In this document: piece after piece, positions 53,183 through 62,423 of the stretch | Numbering within the stretch: the first letter of the stretch is position 1 | Layout: every line of letters starts with the position of its first letter | Assembly: GCF_003054705.1 (NCBI RefSeq) | Contig: NZ_QAYX01000024.1 | Location: forward strand, 248,001 to 312,000 | Origin: Opitutus sp. ER46 | Lineage (GTDB): Bacteria; Verrucomicrobiota; Verrucomicrobiia; Opitutales; Opitutaceae | Length of the DNA stretch: 64,000 nt | Reading direction: 5' to 3' | The notes under the pieces: model-generated | What the model was told of the DNA's origin: nothing | What the model saw: the letters and a program-made list of their open reading frames with translations, nothing else | The model's database searches: none | Position numbers and translations under genes: made by a program

Positions 53183-54412
53183 ATGAATAGTCCGTCGATC
53201 GTTCGCACCAGCACTGCCGAGCTCTACGACGCGCACGTTCTAAAGAACTACGCGCGTCCCTCCCTCACGCTCGTGCGCGGCCGCGGCACGCAGGTGTGGG
53301 ACGACGCTGGCAACTGCTATCTCGATTTCACCTCCGGCATCGCGGTCAGCGCGCTGGGCCATTGCCACCCGCACTGGGTTTCGGCGATCCAGCAGCAGGC
53401 CGCCGAGCTGATCCACGTCAGCAATCTTTTCCGCAACCCGCAGCAGGGTGAACTCGCGCGGCGGATCGTGCAGCGGGCCGGCCCGGGGCGCGTGTTCTTC
53501 TGCAACAGCGGCGCCGAGGCCAACGAGGGCATGATCAAGCTCGCGCGGCTCCATGGCGTGACGAAGGCCGGCGGCGAGGAGGGCAAGTGCTACAAGATCG
53601 TGGGCGCGAAGAGCGCCTTTCACGGCCGCACCTACGGGGCGATGAGCGCCACGCCCCAAGAGAAAATCCAGAAGGGCTTCCGTCCCCTCGTGCCGGGCTT
53701 CTCCTTTGCCGAGCTCAACAATCTCGAGAGTTTCGCCGAACTGATCGATGAGCACACCTGCGGCGTGATCATCGAGACCGTCCAGGGCGAAAGCGGCATC
53801 AACCCCTGCACGCCCGAATTCCTGCGCGGCCTGCGGCGGCTGTGTGACGAACGCAACGTGCTCCTGCTCCTCGACGAGGTGCAGTGCGGCATTGGCCGGA
53901 CTGGCCGCTTCTACGCCTACGAGCACGCCGGCATCGTGCCGGACGCGATCGGCATGGCCAAGGGGCTCGCGGGCGGTTTCCCCATGGGCGGCATGTGGGT
54001 GCGCGATCGGTTCGCCGAGCTCTTCCATCCCGGCCACCACGGTACGACTTTTGGGGGCACGCCGCTGGCCTGCGCCGCAGCGCTCGCGGTCCTCGATGTC
54101 ATCGAGCGCGAGGAGTTGCTCCGGAAGGTTTCGACGCAGGCACCGGTCTGGCTGAAGCAACTCTCCGACCTCCAAACCGCTTTCCCCAACCAGGTGCGTG
54201 GCGTCCGCGGCATCGGCTACCTGGTCGGCGTGCAGATGACCGGCGACCAGGTGCCCTACGTCACCTTGGCCCGCGAGCGTGGCCTCCTGGTGCCGACGGC
54301 CGGCAACAACGTCATCCGCTTTCTACCGCCGCTCAACGCCACGGCCGACGAACTCACCCGCTCGGTCGAGATCTTCCGGTCTGTCCTGGAGACGAAGGCG
54401 CGGACGGCCTGA
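53183..54412 (+). CDS. argD: Acetylornithine aminotransferase (class III aminotransferase)
   Basis: A protein of 409 aa of the PLP-dependent class III family. The conserved stretches FFCNSGAEANEGMIKLAR, LLDEVQCGIGRTGRFY and the PLP lysine near residue 260 (GMAKGLAGGFPMGG) are present. It transfers the amino group to N-acetylglutamate semialdehyde. Aminotransferases of this group can have side activities (for example on succinyl-ornithine or diaminopimelate), but its place between argB and argF supports the arginine role. A short-word array and hairpin occupy the 219 nt before argF. Confidence 0.95.
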   Translation: MNSPSIVRTSTAELYDAHVLKNYARPSLTLVRGRGTQVWDDAGNCYLDFTSGIAVSALGHCHPHWVSAIQQQAAELIHVSNLFRNPQQGELARRIVQRAGPGRVFFCNSGAEANEGMIKLARLHGVTKAGGEEGKCYKIVGAKSAFHGRTYGAMSATPQEKIQKGFRPLVPGFSFAELNNLESFAELIDEHTCGVIIETVQGESGINPCTPEFLRGLRRLCDERNVLLLLDEVQCGIGRTGRFYAYEHAGIVPDAIGMAKGLAGGFPMGGMWVRDRFAELFHPGHHGTTFGGTPLACAAALAVLDVIEREELLRKVSTQAPVWLKQLSDLQTAFPNQVRGVRGIGYLVGVQMTGDQVPYVTLARERGLLVPTAGNNVIRFLPPLNATADELTRSVEIFRSVLETKARTA

Positions 54413-54427
54413 GCGCCGCTGCGCGGC

Positions 54428-54529
54428 GAAGGCTGAAGGATTGAAGGCTGAAAGCTGAAGCTGGCGGCATCTGCCATAGCCGATTGACCGGTCCTGGATA
54501 TCTTGCCCGCCCCCAGGCTGGCGGCGGGC
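54428..54529 (+). repeat. Short-word array (54428-54463) and hairpin (54505-54529) between argD and argF
   Basis: Units GAAGGCT, GAAGGATT, GAAGGCT, GAAAGCT, GAAGCTG follow the argD stop by 15 nt. About 40 nt further GCCCGCC (54505-54511) pairs with GGCGGGC (54523-54529), with CCA/TGG pairing inside. The unit dialect is the same as behind prmB and before the HDOD-ECF gene. Confidence 0.75.
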
Positions 54530-54631
54530 GGATACTCCGACTGTGCCCTCAATTGCGGGGGCGGAGGTGACGGAGATGGGCGGTTTTTTCACTCGTCGCC
54601 CCCTGGACGCTGCCTAATCTGGCCAATTCCC

Positions 54632-55573
54632 ATGAAGCACTTTCTGAAGGAGACCGACTTCACGGCATCTGAGTTGCCGGCGCTGTTTGCCCTGGCGCGA
54701 GAGTTCAAAGCCAACCGCGGCCGGCACGCAACCCCGCTCGCCGGCCAGACCTGGGCGATGATCTTCTCGAAGTCATCCACCCGCACCCGCGTCTCGTTCG
54801 AGGTCGGCATCCACGAGCTCGGCGGCAATCCGCTTTTCCTGAACAAGAACGACATCCAGCTCGGCCGCGGTGAATCCATCGAGGACACCGCGCGCGTGCT
54901 GTCGCGTTTTGTCCACGGGCTCATCGTCCGCACCTACGACCACGCCGAGGTCGAGCGGCTCGCCGAATTCGGCACCATCCCGGTGATCAACGCGCTCACC
55001 GATCTGCTGCATCCGTGCCAGATCTACGCCGACCTTTTCACGCTCGCCGAACGCTGGAGCAACGGAGGTGACCTCCTGGGCTCGCTCCGCGGCAAGAAGA
55101 TCGCGTTCGTCGGCGACCAGGGCTGCAACGTCGCGAACTCCTGGATTCTCGGCGCCGCGATGGCCGGGATGAAGATTTCGCTCGCCGGCCCCGAGGGCTT
55201 CGATGCCGCCCCGGCCTTCAACCAACTGCTCGCCCGCGAGGGGTTCTCCGACGCCTACCAGTTCACGACCGACGCCTACGAAGCCGTGCGTGACGCCGAC
55301 GTGGTGTACACCGACGTCTGGGTCAGCATGGGCAAGGAGGAGGAGACCAAGTACCGGCTGCGCGTGATGGCGCCCTTCCAGGTCAATTCGAAGCTGTTCG
55401 CCGCGGCCAAGCCGGGCGCGCTCTTCATGCACTGCCTCCCGGCCCACGCCGGCGAGGAGGTCACGCAGGAGGTCATCGACAGCCCGCGCTCGATCATCTT
55501 CGACCAGGCGGAGAACCGCCTGCACATGCAGAAGGCCATCATGGCCACCCTCGCCGCTGCGCGCGGCAAGTAA
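54632..55573 (+). CDS. argF: Ornithine carbamoyltransferase
   Basis: A protein of 313 aa that condenses ornithine and carbamoyl phosphate to citrulline. The carbamoyl phosphate motif STRTR is found near residue 50 ([12 protein letters not shown]), and HCLPAH, with the ornithine-site cysteine, near residue 270. The length fits anabolic enzymes. The ATG at 54632 ([10 protein letters not shown]) matches the family start. It ends 19 nt before argG, so the two are clearly co-transcribed. Confidence 0.95.
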   Translation: MKHFLKETDFTASELPALFALAREFKANRGRHATPLAGQTWAMIFSKSSTRTRVSFEVGIHELGGNPLFLNKNDIQLGRGESIEDTARVLSRFVHGLIVRTYDHAEVERLAEFGTIPVINALTDLLHPCQIYADLFTLAERWSNGGDLLGSLRGKKIAFVGDQGCNVANSWILGAAMAGMKISLAGPEGFDAAPAFNQLLAREGFSDAYQFTTDAYEAVRDADVVYTDVWVSMGKEEETKYRLRVMAPFQVNSKLFAAAKPGALFMHCLPAHAGEEVTQEVIDSPRSIIFDQAENRLHMQKAIMATLAAARGK

Positions 55574-55592
55574 CCTCCCCAGAACTTTCGCC

Positions 55593-56813
55593 ATGAAAAT
55601 TGTCCTCGCTTACTCGGGCGGTCTCGACACGTCCGTCATCGTCAAGTGGCTCCGCGAAACGTACGACGCCGAAATCGTCACGTTCGCGGCAGACATCGGC
55701 CAGGAGGAGGAGCTGCGCGGTCTGCCCCAAAAGGCGCGGAAAACCGGCGCGGCCAAGCACTACACCCTCGACCTCGTCGAGGAATTCGCCCGCGACTTCA
55801 TCTACCCGATGGTCCGCGCGAACGCCATCTACGAGGGCCAGTACTACCTCGGCACCTCGATCGCGCGCCCGCTGATCGCCAAGGCGCAGATCGATATCGC
55901 GAAGAAGGAGAAGGCCGACACCGTCGCGCACGGTGCCACCGGCAAGGGCAACGACCAGTGCCGCTTTGAGCTCAGCTACATGGCGCTCGCCCCGAACCTC
56001 ACGATCATCGCCCCGTGGAAGATCGAGCAGTTCCGCGACCTGTTCCCCGGCCGCGCCGAGATGATCGCCTACTGCCAGGAGCACAAGATTCCGGTCGAGG
56101 CCTCGCTCAAGAAGCCGTACTCGATGGACCGGAACCTTCTCCACATCTCGTACGAGGCCGGCATCCTCGAGGATCCGTGGTTCGACCCGACGACCAAGGA
56201 GAACAAGGGCATGTTCAAGCTCTCCGTCTCCCCGGAGGATGCGCCGGATCGCGCTGAGTACGTTGAACTCGATTTCGTTCGCGGCGACTGCGTGGCCGTC
56301 AACGGCAAGAAGCTCTCGCCCGCCGGTGTCCTCAAGACGCTCAACAAGCTCGGCGGCAAGCACGGCATCGGCCGCGTCGACCTCGTCGAGAACCGCTTCG
56401 TCGGCATGAAGTCGCGCGGCGTGTACGAGACCCCGGGTGGCACGATCCTCATGCACGGCCATCGCCAGGTGGAATCGCTCACGATGGATCGCGAAGTCAT
56501 GCACCTCCGCGACTCCCTGATCCCGAAGTACGCCGAACTGGTGTACTACGGCTTCTGGTTCGCCCCGGAACGCGAGGCGCTCCAGGCGCTCGTCGACGAG
56601 AGCCAGCGCTACGTCACCGGCACCGTCCGCCTCAAGCTCTACAAGGGCAACATCATCACCTGCGGCCGGAAGTCGAAGTACTCGCTCTACGACATGAACG
56701 TCGCGTCGATGGAGGGCGTGAAGAGCTGGTACAACCAGAGCGACGCCACCGGCTTCATCCGCCTGAACGGCCTGCGCCTCCGCGCCCGTCACCTGGCCCA
56801 GACCGGCCGCTGA
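55593..56813 (+). CDS. argG: Argininosuccinate synthase
   Basis: A protein of 406 aa that joins citrulline and aspartate with ATP. The ATP pyrophosphatase loop [10 protein letters not shown] is at residues 6-15, and [13 protein letters not shown] and [13 protein letters not shown] follow as in the family. It is the last gene of the arginine series here. No argH (lyase) is in the window, so the final step must be encoded elsewhere. A strong terminator and a long inverted repeat follow. Confidence 0.97.
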   Translation: MKIVLAYSGGLDTSVIVKWLRETYDAEIVTFAADIGQEEELRGLPQKARKTGAAKHYTLDLVEEFARDFIYPMVRANAIYEGQYYLGTSIARPLIAKAQIDIAKKEKADTVAHGATGKGNDQCRFELSYMALAPNLTIIAPWKIEQFRDLFPGRAEMIAYCQEHKIPVEASLKKPYSMDRNLLHISYEAGILEDPWFDPTTKENKGMFKLSVSPEDAPDRAEYVELDFVRGDCVAVNGKKLSPAGVLKTLNKLGGKHGIGRVDLVENRFVGMKSRGVYETPGGTILMHGHRQVESLTMDREVMHLRDSLIPKYAELVYYGFWFAPEREALQALVDESQRYVTGTVRLKLYKGNIITCGRKSKYSLYDMNVASMEGVKSWYNQSDATGFIRLNGLRLRARHLAQTGR

Positions 56814-56842
56814 CGCGCGCCCGCGCCGAGCATTTCAACGCG

Positions 56843-56880
56843 AAGGGCGGCTCCCCAAAGAAAGGGGCCGCCCTTTTTTT
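56843..56880 (+). terminator. Intrinsic terminator of argG
   Basis: AAGGGCGG (56843-56850) pairs with CCGCCCTT (56868-56875), with CCCC/GGGG pairing inside, followed by a run of seven T (56874-56880). Confidence 0.93.
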
Positions 56881-56884
56881 GGAC

Positions 56885-56991
56885 CTCTTTCTCTTACTCT
56901 TCCTCTTTCTCTTACTCTCAAATCCGTCCGCGCCGCATCAAACCGCGGACAGAGCTGAGAGTAAGAGAAAGAGGAAGAGTAAGAGAGAGAG
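56885..56991. repeat. Long inverted word array, 36-nt arms with one mismatch
   Basis: The left arm (56885-56920) is CTCTTTCTCTTACTCTTCC-type sequence. The right arm (56956-56991) is its reverse complement with a single difference. Further in, CCGTCCGCG (56924-56932) pairs with CGCGGACAG (56944-56952) with one mismatch. If folded, the whole forms a stem of up to about 45 bp. It lies behind the argG terminator, between convergent genes. The units on the minus strand of the left arm are GAGTAA, GAGAAA and GAGGAA. Confidence 0.9.
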
Positions 56992-57030
56992 TTGGTCGGT
57001 GGAGCGCTGCTGACGCCGCGAACCGCGGCG

Positions 57031-58023
57031 TCAGAACAGGCCGTTGGCGACGACACCCACCGCGGTGATCGGGCCGCTGTCGCCCATGCCGTCGAGCGCG
57101 CGGTCGGCCTTCTTCATCACGGCCTGAGCGTCGCGCAGGAGGCTGTCGTCGCTGATCAGCTTGCCGAGAGTGCCTTCGCCGCGGGCGATCTTGTCGGAGA
57201 CAGAGCGCAGGTTGGCGATGGACGCCTTGAGGTCGTCGCCGGCCTTCTGGTCAAAGACGAGTGCGCCGACCGCGCCTTTGCCGGACTTCACCTGGTCGAC
57301 GATCGCCTGCGCATTTGCCACGAAGGTTTTCGCCTCGCCGGCGGCGCTCTTGATCTCGCTAACCGTGGCGAGGAGCTCGTCGTGGAGCTGCGGGGAGTTG
57401 ATCAGCTTGCCGAGCGTGCCGTTGCCCTGGTTCACCTTGTCGGTGACCAGCTTCAGGTTCGCGATCGTGCTGGTGATGTTTTCCCGGTTCTCGGTCACGA
57501 GCTGGTCGATCTTCTTCACCAGGCCGGGGTTGTTGGCGTCGCCGCTGAGCGCGGATCCGAGGCTGCCGAAGGAAGCTTCCAGCTTCTTCCCGAGATCGCC
57601 GATCTGGGCCATGACCTTGTTGAGGTCGGCGGCCTCGCGGGTGCGGATTTCGGCGCCGGCGCGGAGGATGTCGGCGTTGGCCGAGCCCAGGTCGATGCTG
57701 ATCGTGCTCGAGCCGATGAGGCCCTGCATCTCGATCGCGGCGACGGAGTCGCTCTTGATCTGGACGTCGGAATTGATGCGCAGGATCGCCTCAGCGCGCC
57801 GCCCGGCGAGCTGGGTCTTCTGCACTTCGCCGATCTTCACGCCGGCCATGCGCACTTCGTCGCCGGGCTTCAGCGACTTCAGCGTCTCGAAGCCGGCCAC
57901 GAGGGTGTAGCCCTTGTCCTTGAAGACCTGCCCGCCGCTGAGGGTTTCAAACGTGACCCAGATCAGCGCGAGGCCGAGGAGGAAGAATAGCCCGACGCGG
58001 GCGGTTTGTTGTGAGTTGTTCAT
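57031..58023 (-). CDS. mlaD: MlaD-type MCE-domain lipid transport protein
   Basis: A protein of 330 aa with one N-terminal membrane segment (about 11-28) and an MCE domain (about 35-115: LVAGFETLKSLKPGDEVRMAGVKIGEV). The rest is a long helical region with repeats of the type GNGTLGKLINSPQL and GEGTLGKLISDDSL. MCE proteins form hexameric periplasmic channels that carry phospholipids between the membranes with MlaE and MlaF. The extra helical part suggests a longer tunnel or needle than in E. coli MlaD. It is the last gene of a four-gene operon. Confidence 0.92.
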   Translation of the reverse strand: MNNSQQTARVGLFFLLGLALIWVTFETLSGGQVFKDKGYTLVAGFETLKSLKPGDEVRMAGVKIGEVQKTQLAGRRAEAILRINSDVQIKSDSVAAIEMQGLIGSSTISIDLGSANADILRAGAEIRTREAADLNKVMAQIGDLGKKLEASFGSLGSALSGDANNPGLVKKIDQLVTENRENITSTIANLKLVTDKVNQGNGTLGKLINSPQLHDELLATVSEIKSAAGEAKTFVANAQAIVDQVKSGKGAVGALVFDQKAGDDLKASIANLRSVSDKIARGEGTLGKLISDDSLLRDAQAVMKKADRALDGMGDSGPITAVGVVANGLF

Positions 58024-58113
58024 GGCGCAGTCTCCGGAGCCCCGCGGAAGCGGGGCTGAGGTTTTGATTGGGAAGTTGGTGCGGTTAAGGTGGCGGACAA
58101 GTATCCGGACGGG

Positions 58114-58926
58114 TCAGGCCTCCAGGGCCTTGAAGCGCGGGTTCTTGAGATCGATCTTTGGGTTCAGGAAATCCGCGACGCGGGGATCCTTGGGCGTGCG
58201 GAGGTCGGCTGGCGGCCCCAGGAAGAGCAGCTCGCCGCCCATGAGGATGCCGACGCGGTCGGCGATGTTCAGGGCGAGGTCGCGATCATGGGACACGACG
58301 ATGGTCGTGACGTGGTACTGCTCCTTCAGCGTGGCGATGATCTCGGCGATCGTGGCGCTCATCACCGGGTCGAGCTCGCTGGTGGGCTCGTCGTACAGCA
58401 TGAGCTGCGGCTCCATCACCAGCGCGCGGGCGATGGCGACGCGCTTCTTCATGCCGCCCGAGAGCTCGGAGGGGAACTTGTAGGCGGCATTCTCGAGCGA
58501 GAGGATCTGCAGCGCGCGCATGACCTTCTCGCGGATCCCCGCCTCGTCCGTGATCTGGTGCTCACGCGGGTAGAGTGCGAGGTTGTCGTACACGGAGAGC
58601 GAGTTGAAGAGCGCGCCGGCCTGGAACACCAGGGCCATGCGGATCTTCTCGCGCGTGTCCTCCGCGGCGGCATCGAGCCCGTCGATGGTCACGCGACCGG
58701 CGGTCGGCTGCTCGAGGCCGACGACGTGCTTGAGCAGCACGCTCTTGCCCGAGCCGCTGGGGCCCATGAGCACGAAAATCTCGCCGGGCTCGACGGCGAA
58801 GGAGACGCCCTTGAGGACTTCGAGCCGGCCGAAGCTCTTGGTGAGCCCGTCGACTTTGACGCTGACGGCCGGCGTCTCGCCGTGGGTGAAGGGATTGCGC
58901 GTGGCGCTGGCGGAGGTGTCCGGCAT
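58114..58926 (-). CDS. mlaF: MlaF-type ABC transporter ATP-binding protein
   Basis: A protein of 270 aa that powers the lipid transporter from the cytoplasm. Motifs: [13 protein letters not shown] (Walker A), [17 protein letters not shown] (signature), [13 protein letters not shown] (Walker B) and VVSHD (switch histidine). The SGGMKKR form of the signature is characteristic of MlaF-type subunits. The first 20 residues are a non-conserved extension. The start at 58926 lies 2 nt behind the stop of the permease gene, and 90 nt separate it from mlaD. Confidence 0.95.
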   Translation of the reverse strand: MPDTSASATRNPFTHGETPAVSVKVDGLTKSFGRLEVLKGVSFAVEPGEIFVLMGPSGSGKSVLLKHVVGLEQPTAGRVTIDGLDAAAEDTREKIRMALVFQAGALFNSLSVYDNLALYPREHQITDEAGIREKVMRALQILSLENAAYKFPSELSGGMKKRVAIARALVMEPQLMLYDEPTSELDPVMSATIAEIIATLKEQYHVTTIVVSHDRDLALNIADRVGILMGGELLFLGPPADLRTPKDPRVADFLNPKIDLKNPRFKALEA

Positions 58927-58928
58927 GG

Positions 58929-59681
58929 TCACAGGAGGGCTTTCGTGACGAAGTAATCGAACACGAGGATGAGGATGAGCGACGTGACGACGGCGCGGGT
59001 GACGGAGGCGCCGATCTCGCGCGGACCACCGCGGGTGTTGAGCCCGATGTTGCAGCAGACGAGGACCACGACGAAGCCGAAGACCTCGGCCTTGACGAGG
59101 CCGTTCCAGACGTCGCCGAAGTCCATGTACTGGCGCATCGTGGCGAAGTAGGCCTCGGGCTCGATCGCGATGAAGTTGGTGTACTTCGCCACGATCGCGC
59201 CGCCGAACCAGCCGACGAGGTCGGCGATGATCGTGAGGACGGGCATCATGACGAGCACGGCAGCAAGCCGCGGCAGCACGAGGATCCGGGCGGGCGGGAT
59301 GTTCATCGTCTCCAGCGCGTCGACCTCCTGGTAAACCTTCATGGAGGCCAGCTCGGCGGCGATCGCCGAGCCGACGCGGCCGGCGAGCAGGACGGCCACC
59401 ATCACCGGACCGAGTTCGCGCGCCATCGAGAGGCCGACCAGGAGGCCGATGAACTGCTTGGGCCCGACATTCTGGGCGGCGTAGCCCGACTGCAGCGCGA
59501 GGACGCTGCCGATGAAGAAGCTCAGGATCGCGACGATGGGGAGCGTCGTGTACCCGATGAGGTAGCACTGCTCGATGAAGCGCCCGAATTGCCGCGGGAG
59601 CGTCGGGACGTACCGCAAGGCACGGAGCAGCAGCAGAATTGTGCTGCCGATGCCGTCGAGGACGCGGGTGAGTTGTTTCAT
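58929..59681 (-). CDS. mlaE: MlaE-type ABC transporter permease
   Basis: A protein of 250 aa with about five membrane helices and the MlaE signatures FIGSVLALQSGY, GREIGPV-like LARELGPVMVAVLLAGRVGSAIAAELASMKV, and DLVGWFGG. It forms the dimeric membrane core of the lipid transporter with MlaF and docks onto MlaD. The stop of the upstream gene and this ATG are separated by one nucleotide, so the four genes from 61218 down to 57031 are a unit. Confidence 0.95.
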   Translation of the reverse strand: MKQLTRVLDGIGSTILLLLRALRYVPTLPRQFGRFIEQCYLIGYTTLPIVAILSFFIGSVLALQSGYAAQNVGPKQFIGLLVGLSMARELGPVMVAVLLAGRVGSAIAAELASMKVYQEVDALETMNIPPARILVLPRLAAVLVMMPVLTIIADLVGWFGGAIVAKYTNFIAIEPEAYFATMRQYMDFGDVWNGLVKAEVFGFVVVLVCCNIGLNTRGGPREIGASVTRAVVTSLILILVFDYFVTKALL

Positions 59682-59682
59682 G

Positions 59683-61218
59683 TCAGCGAGACGGTTGCGC
59701 TGCGGCGTTCACAGCGGAGGAGGGGAAGTTGAACCAGCGGAGTTTCCAGCCGCTGCCGGGCGCGCGCTCGAGCGCCACCACGCCGTTGCCGAGGGCGATG
59801 CGGCGGGCCGCGCCGAGCCGGCTCGAGCTGAACAGCGGGCCGAGGTGAAACTCGCGGGCCTGGCGGGCGTCGTCGCGCCGCCACGTGATCGCGTTCCAGA
59901 GGAGCGACGTCCGGGTGGTGCCGGGCTGCTTCTGCTCGAACCGGGCGACGGCGAAAAGGGGAGACCACGCGGCGCGAACCTTCTCGTTGTTCGGGAAGAA
60001 CACCTCGAACGGGCTGAAGAACTGCACCTGCTTCCGGCCGGCGCCATTGTCCCACGTGCTGACCAGCGGCCAAAGGTGGGTGAGTGTGGCGGCGGGCAGG
60101 CCGGGGTTCGTGGCACTGCGCTGCTGTTCGGACCAGTAGAGGAAAAAGAGCAACTGGGTTCGCTCGCGGCTGAGTCCGTCGGTCGTCCAGCGTGCGTGCC
60201 GCAGGACCGGCCACGCGTACCAGGTCTTGTCGTAGCCCTTGACCACCGAGTGCGTGTAAACCGGGCCCCAGCGGTTCACGTAGCGATTGTCGCCGCGGCC
60301 CTGCACGAGGAATGGCCAGAGGTATCGGGTCTCCCGGTACGGGACCGGGCTGCGCCGGTCAGTGTAGCCGAAGAACGGCCACAGGTAGGTTTCGTCGATG
60401 ACGCCCGGGCCGGAGTGCCGCGCGTAGAACGGCAGCACGCCGACCTCCCGCACCGGGGGCGTGCCGGCGGGGGCGTCCTCGGCGGGCTGGCGGGTGTTGT
60501 TGTAGCCGAGCGGCCACAGGTAGGTCTCGGTGCGGAAACGGCCCGGCTGCTCGCGGATCTCGAACAGCGGCCAGATGCCGAAGCCATGCGCCGCCCCCCG
60601 CGTCACGCGCACGATGGGCCAGGGCGTGTAGGTGGTGGTGGCGCCGCGCTTTTCGACGGCAGCGTAGGCGGGAAAGATCACCCAGCTCGCCTTCTCCATC
60701 CCCAGCTTGTTCTTCACCGTGCCCGCGACCGGGAACAGCGCGCGATAGCTCATCTCCGGATCGCCGGTCTGGCGTGAGAACCAGAAAGGCCAGACTTCGA
60801 ACAAGCCGTCGCCCTTGGCGGTCGCCGCGGGCGTCGCGGCGCCGGCCCGGCCGCCGGAGCGGCGGATGAGCTCAAAGACGTTCCACTGGTATGTGGACTC
60901 GTCGGCGCGATAGCTGAAAAGCGGGTAGAGGAACGAAGCCGAGCGGAGGTGGCCGGCGGTATCGCTCTGTTCGATCCAAACCGGCCGGAGCCCGCCCGCC
61001 GAGCCGGAGCCATCCGGGGCGGTTTGCCCGTAGAGCAGGGGGCCCACGCTGGTCCATTGCCGGGCCTGGCCGGAATCATCGGTCTGCTGGACGATGATCG
61101 GCCAGTTGTTGCGCTCGCGCTCGGCGCCTGGCGCTTGGCCCCACAAGGGCGCGACGAGCACGCTCAGCGCCGCCGCGGTGAGAACACCGGGACGTAGAGT
61201 CAGGCGGGGAGCGTGCAT
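59683..61218 (-). CDS. Secreted protein of unknown function with repeated tryptophan-proline motifs, first gene of the mla operon
   Basis: A protein of 511 aa with a signal peptide (ending near APLWGQ, about residue 30). The mature part repeats a short pattern of a large hydrophobic residue, W, P and another hydrophobic residue: EVWPFWFS, TPWPIVRV, GIWPLFEI, YLWPLGYN, YLWPFFGY, YLWPFLVQ, YAWPVLRH, HLWPLVST. Such spaced repeats suggest beta-strands in a propeller or barrel. I do not know this family. The gene precedes mlaE by one nucleotide, so it may be an outer-membrane or periplasmic partner of the lipid transporter; this is inference from context only. The ATG at 61218 is at the signal peptide. 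Confidence 0.72.
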   Translation of the reverse strand: MHAPRLTLRPGVLTAAALSVLVAPLWGQAPGAERERNNWPIIVQQTDDSGQARQWTSVGPLLYGQTAPDGSGSAGGLRPVWIEQSDTAGHLRSASFLYPLFSYRADESTYQWNVFELIRRSGGRAGAATPAATAKGDGLFEVWPFWFSRQTGDPEMSYRALFPVAGTVKNKLGMEKASWVIFPAYAAVEKRGATTTYTPWPIVRVTRGAAHGFGIWPLFEIREQPGRFRTETYLWPLGYNNTRQPAEDAPAGTPPVREVGVLPFYARHSGPGVIDETYLWPFFGYTDRRSPVPYRETRYLWPFLVQGRGDNRYVNRWGPVYTHSVVKGYDKTWYAWPVLRHARWTTDGLSRERTQLLFFLYWSEQQRSATNPGLPAATLTHLWPLVSTWDNGAGRKQVQFFSPFEVFFPNNEKVRAAWSPLFAVARFEQKQPGTTRTSLLWNAITWRRDDARQAREFHLGPLFSSSRLGAARRIALGNGVVALERAPGSGWKLRWFNFPSSAVNAAAQPSR

Positions 61219-61605
61219 GGTAGGCAGTTCAAAGCGGACGCGAAAAAGGCCGCGACGTGTGGGAGCAGTCGGCAAGCTCCCGCTGGTGCGCGGTTAAAGG
61301 AAGAACAGTGCGGAAAGATGAAGTTCGTGCAAACGCTATGTTAACTGCTTGGACCGCCGGGTTTGCCATGGTTCCGTCGTGTTGCGCCGCAACAGTTTGC
61401 CCGCGTACTGTCCACCCGCGGCACAATGGCGCCGGGCCGGAGTTTCCCGTTGAATCGCCGCCCTTGCCGGCGTGTCATGCCGCGCCCGGGTGTCATCCCG
61501 GACTCAACCCATCATGCGGAACCTCCCTCCTTCGCGTACCCGGACCGGATATCGCCCTCTGCCCGTGTGCCTTATGGCGCCCCGTCTGGGCCGACAGGAG
61601 GCGTC
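61219..61605. other. Divergent intergenic region of 387 bp (mla operon / rsmD)
   Basis: No gene is seen. The part at 61300-61360 is relatively rich in A and T and should carry promoters. TGTTGC (61380-61385) and GCAACA (61389-61394) form a perfect inverted repeat. Two similar phrases, GTGTCATGCCG (from about 61469) and GTGTCATCCCGG (from about 61489), repeat about 20 nt apart. AGGAGG stands directly before the rsmD start. Confidence 0.45.
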
Positions 61606-62172
61606 ATGCGCATAAGTGGCGGTGGCGCACGGGGAATCACGCTGCAGGTGCCACGCGGCGACGCCGTGCGGCCCGCGACGGACGGCATGCGCCAGGCGTT
61701 GTTTTCGAGCTTGGGCGCGCGGGTGGTGGACGCGCGTTTCTTGGATCTCTTTGCCGGCAGCGGCGCGTACGGCCTGGAGGCGCTGAGCCGGGGCGCGGTC
61801 GGCGGCGTGTTTGTTGAGCAGAACGCCAAGACCGCCGGCTGTGTTCGCCAGAATATTGCGGCTGTGTGCAAGAGTCTCCGCCGGCCGACGGACGGCCTCG
61901 TGGTTGTTCAAGCCGACGCCCGGAGCGTGCCGCTCGGCGGCGGCGAGGTGCCGGACTTGGTCTTCATCGATCCGCCCTACGACCTCATTGCCGAGATCAC
62001 GCCGGCGCTGTTCGCCCGGCTCAGTGACACCCTCGCGTCCAAGCCCGACACCCTCGTCTGCTTTGAGGCGCCCGGAGAACTCGAACTCGCGCCGACCGGC
62101 TGGACGCTGCTCAAGCGGATTGGCAAAGGCGCCCGCCAGCCCACGGTGTCGATCTTTCGCCGGGAGGGGTAA
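61606..62172 (+). CDS. rsmD: 16S rRNA (guanine966-N2)-methyltransferase RsmD
   Basis: A protein of 188 aa that methylates G966 of 16S rRNA. The family features are MRISGG at the N-terminus, RPATDGMRQALFSSL (the RPT-type loop), the SAM site FLDLFAGSGAYGLEALSRGA and the catalytic FIDPPYD. AGGAGG (61597-61602) lies at ideal distance before the ATG at 61606, which settles the start. The gene stands alone on this strand, followed by a toxin remnant. Confidence 0.93.
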   Translation: MRISGGGARGITLQVPRGDAVRPATDGMRQALFSSLGARVVDARFLDLFAGSGAYGLEALSRGAVGGVFVEQNAKTAGCVRQNIAAVCKSLRRPTDGLVVVQADARSVPLGGGEVPDLVFIDPPYDLIAEITPALFARLSDTLASKPDTLVCFEAPGELELAPTGWTLLKRIGKGARQPTVSIFRREG

Positions 62173-62234
62173 GTCGTTCGGACCTCGGCGTCCGATGGCG
62201 ACGCACGGCCGTCGCCTTGACGCGTCGGCGCGCA

Positions 62235-62423
62235 GTGCGGATTTGCTTGGAGTCAGCTGGCTGGAAGATCGGCGACCGAGACACAATCATCGCCGCGCAT
62301 GCTCTCGCGCTTGGCGCGGTCATGGTCACCCGCAATACGCGCGAATTTGACCGCGTGCCTGGGCTGCGGGTGGAGAACTGGGAGGAACTCAGTGGAGTAG
62401 AAGCAGGGAGAGCGCGGCGATGA
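62235..62423 (+). pseudogene. C-terminal remnant of a VapC-type PIN-domain toxin
   Basis: The frame reads LESAGWKIGDRDTIIAAHALA, VMVTRNTREFDRVPG and LRVENW, which is the last third of a VapC toxin (usual form: IGxxDxxIAAHAL...TNNxxEFxRVxGL). The late acidic residues of the PIN active site are present, but the N-terminal half with the first aspartates is missing, and no VapB antitoxin gene is nearby. The upstream frame has no proper start. The end overlaps the 3' end of rsmE on the other strand. It is a dead fragment left by loss of a toxin-antitoxin locus. Confidence 0.75.

Noticed and set aside
61469-61500. GTGTCATGCCG and GTGTCATCCCGG as a known palindromic element family
   Set aside because: Only two short imperfect copies, not palindromic over a useful length, so no family can be claimed.
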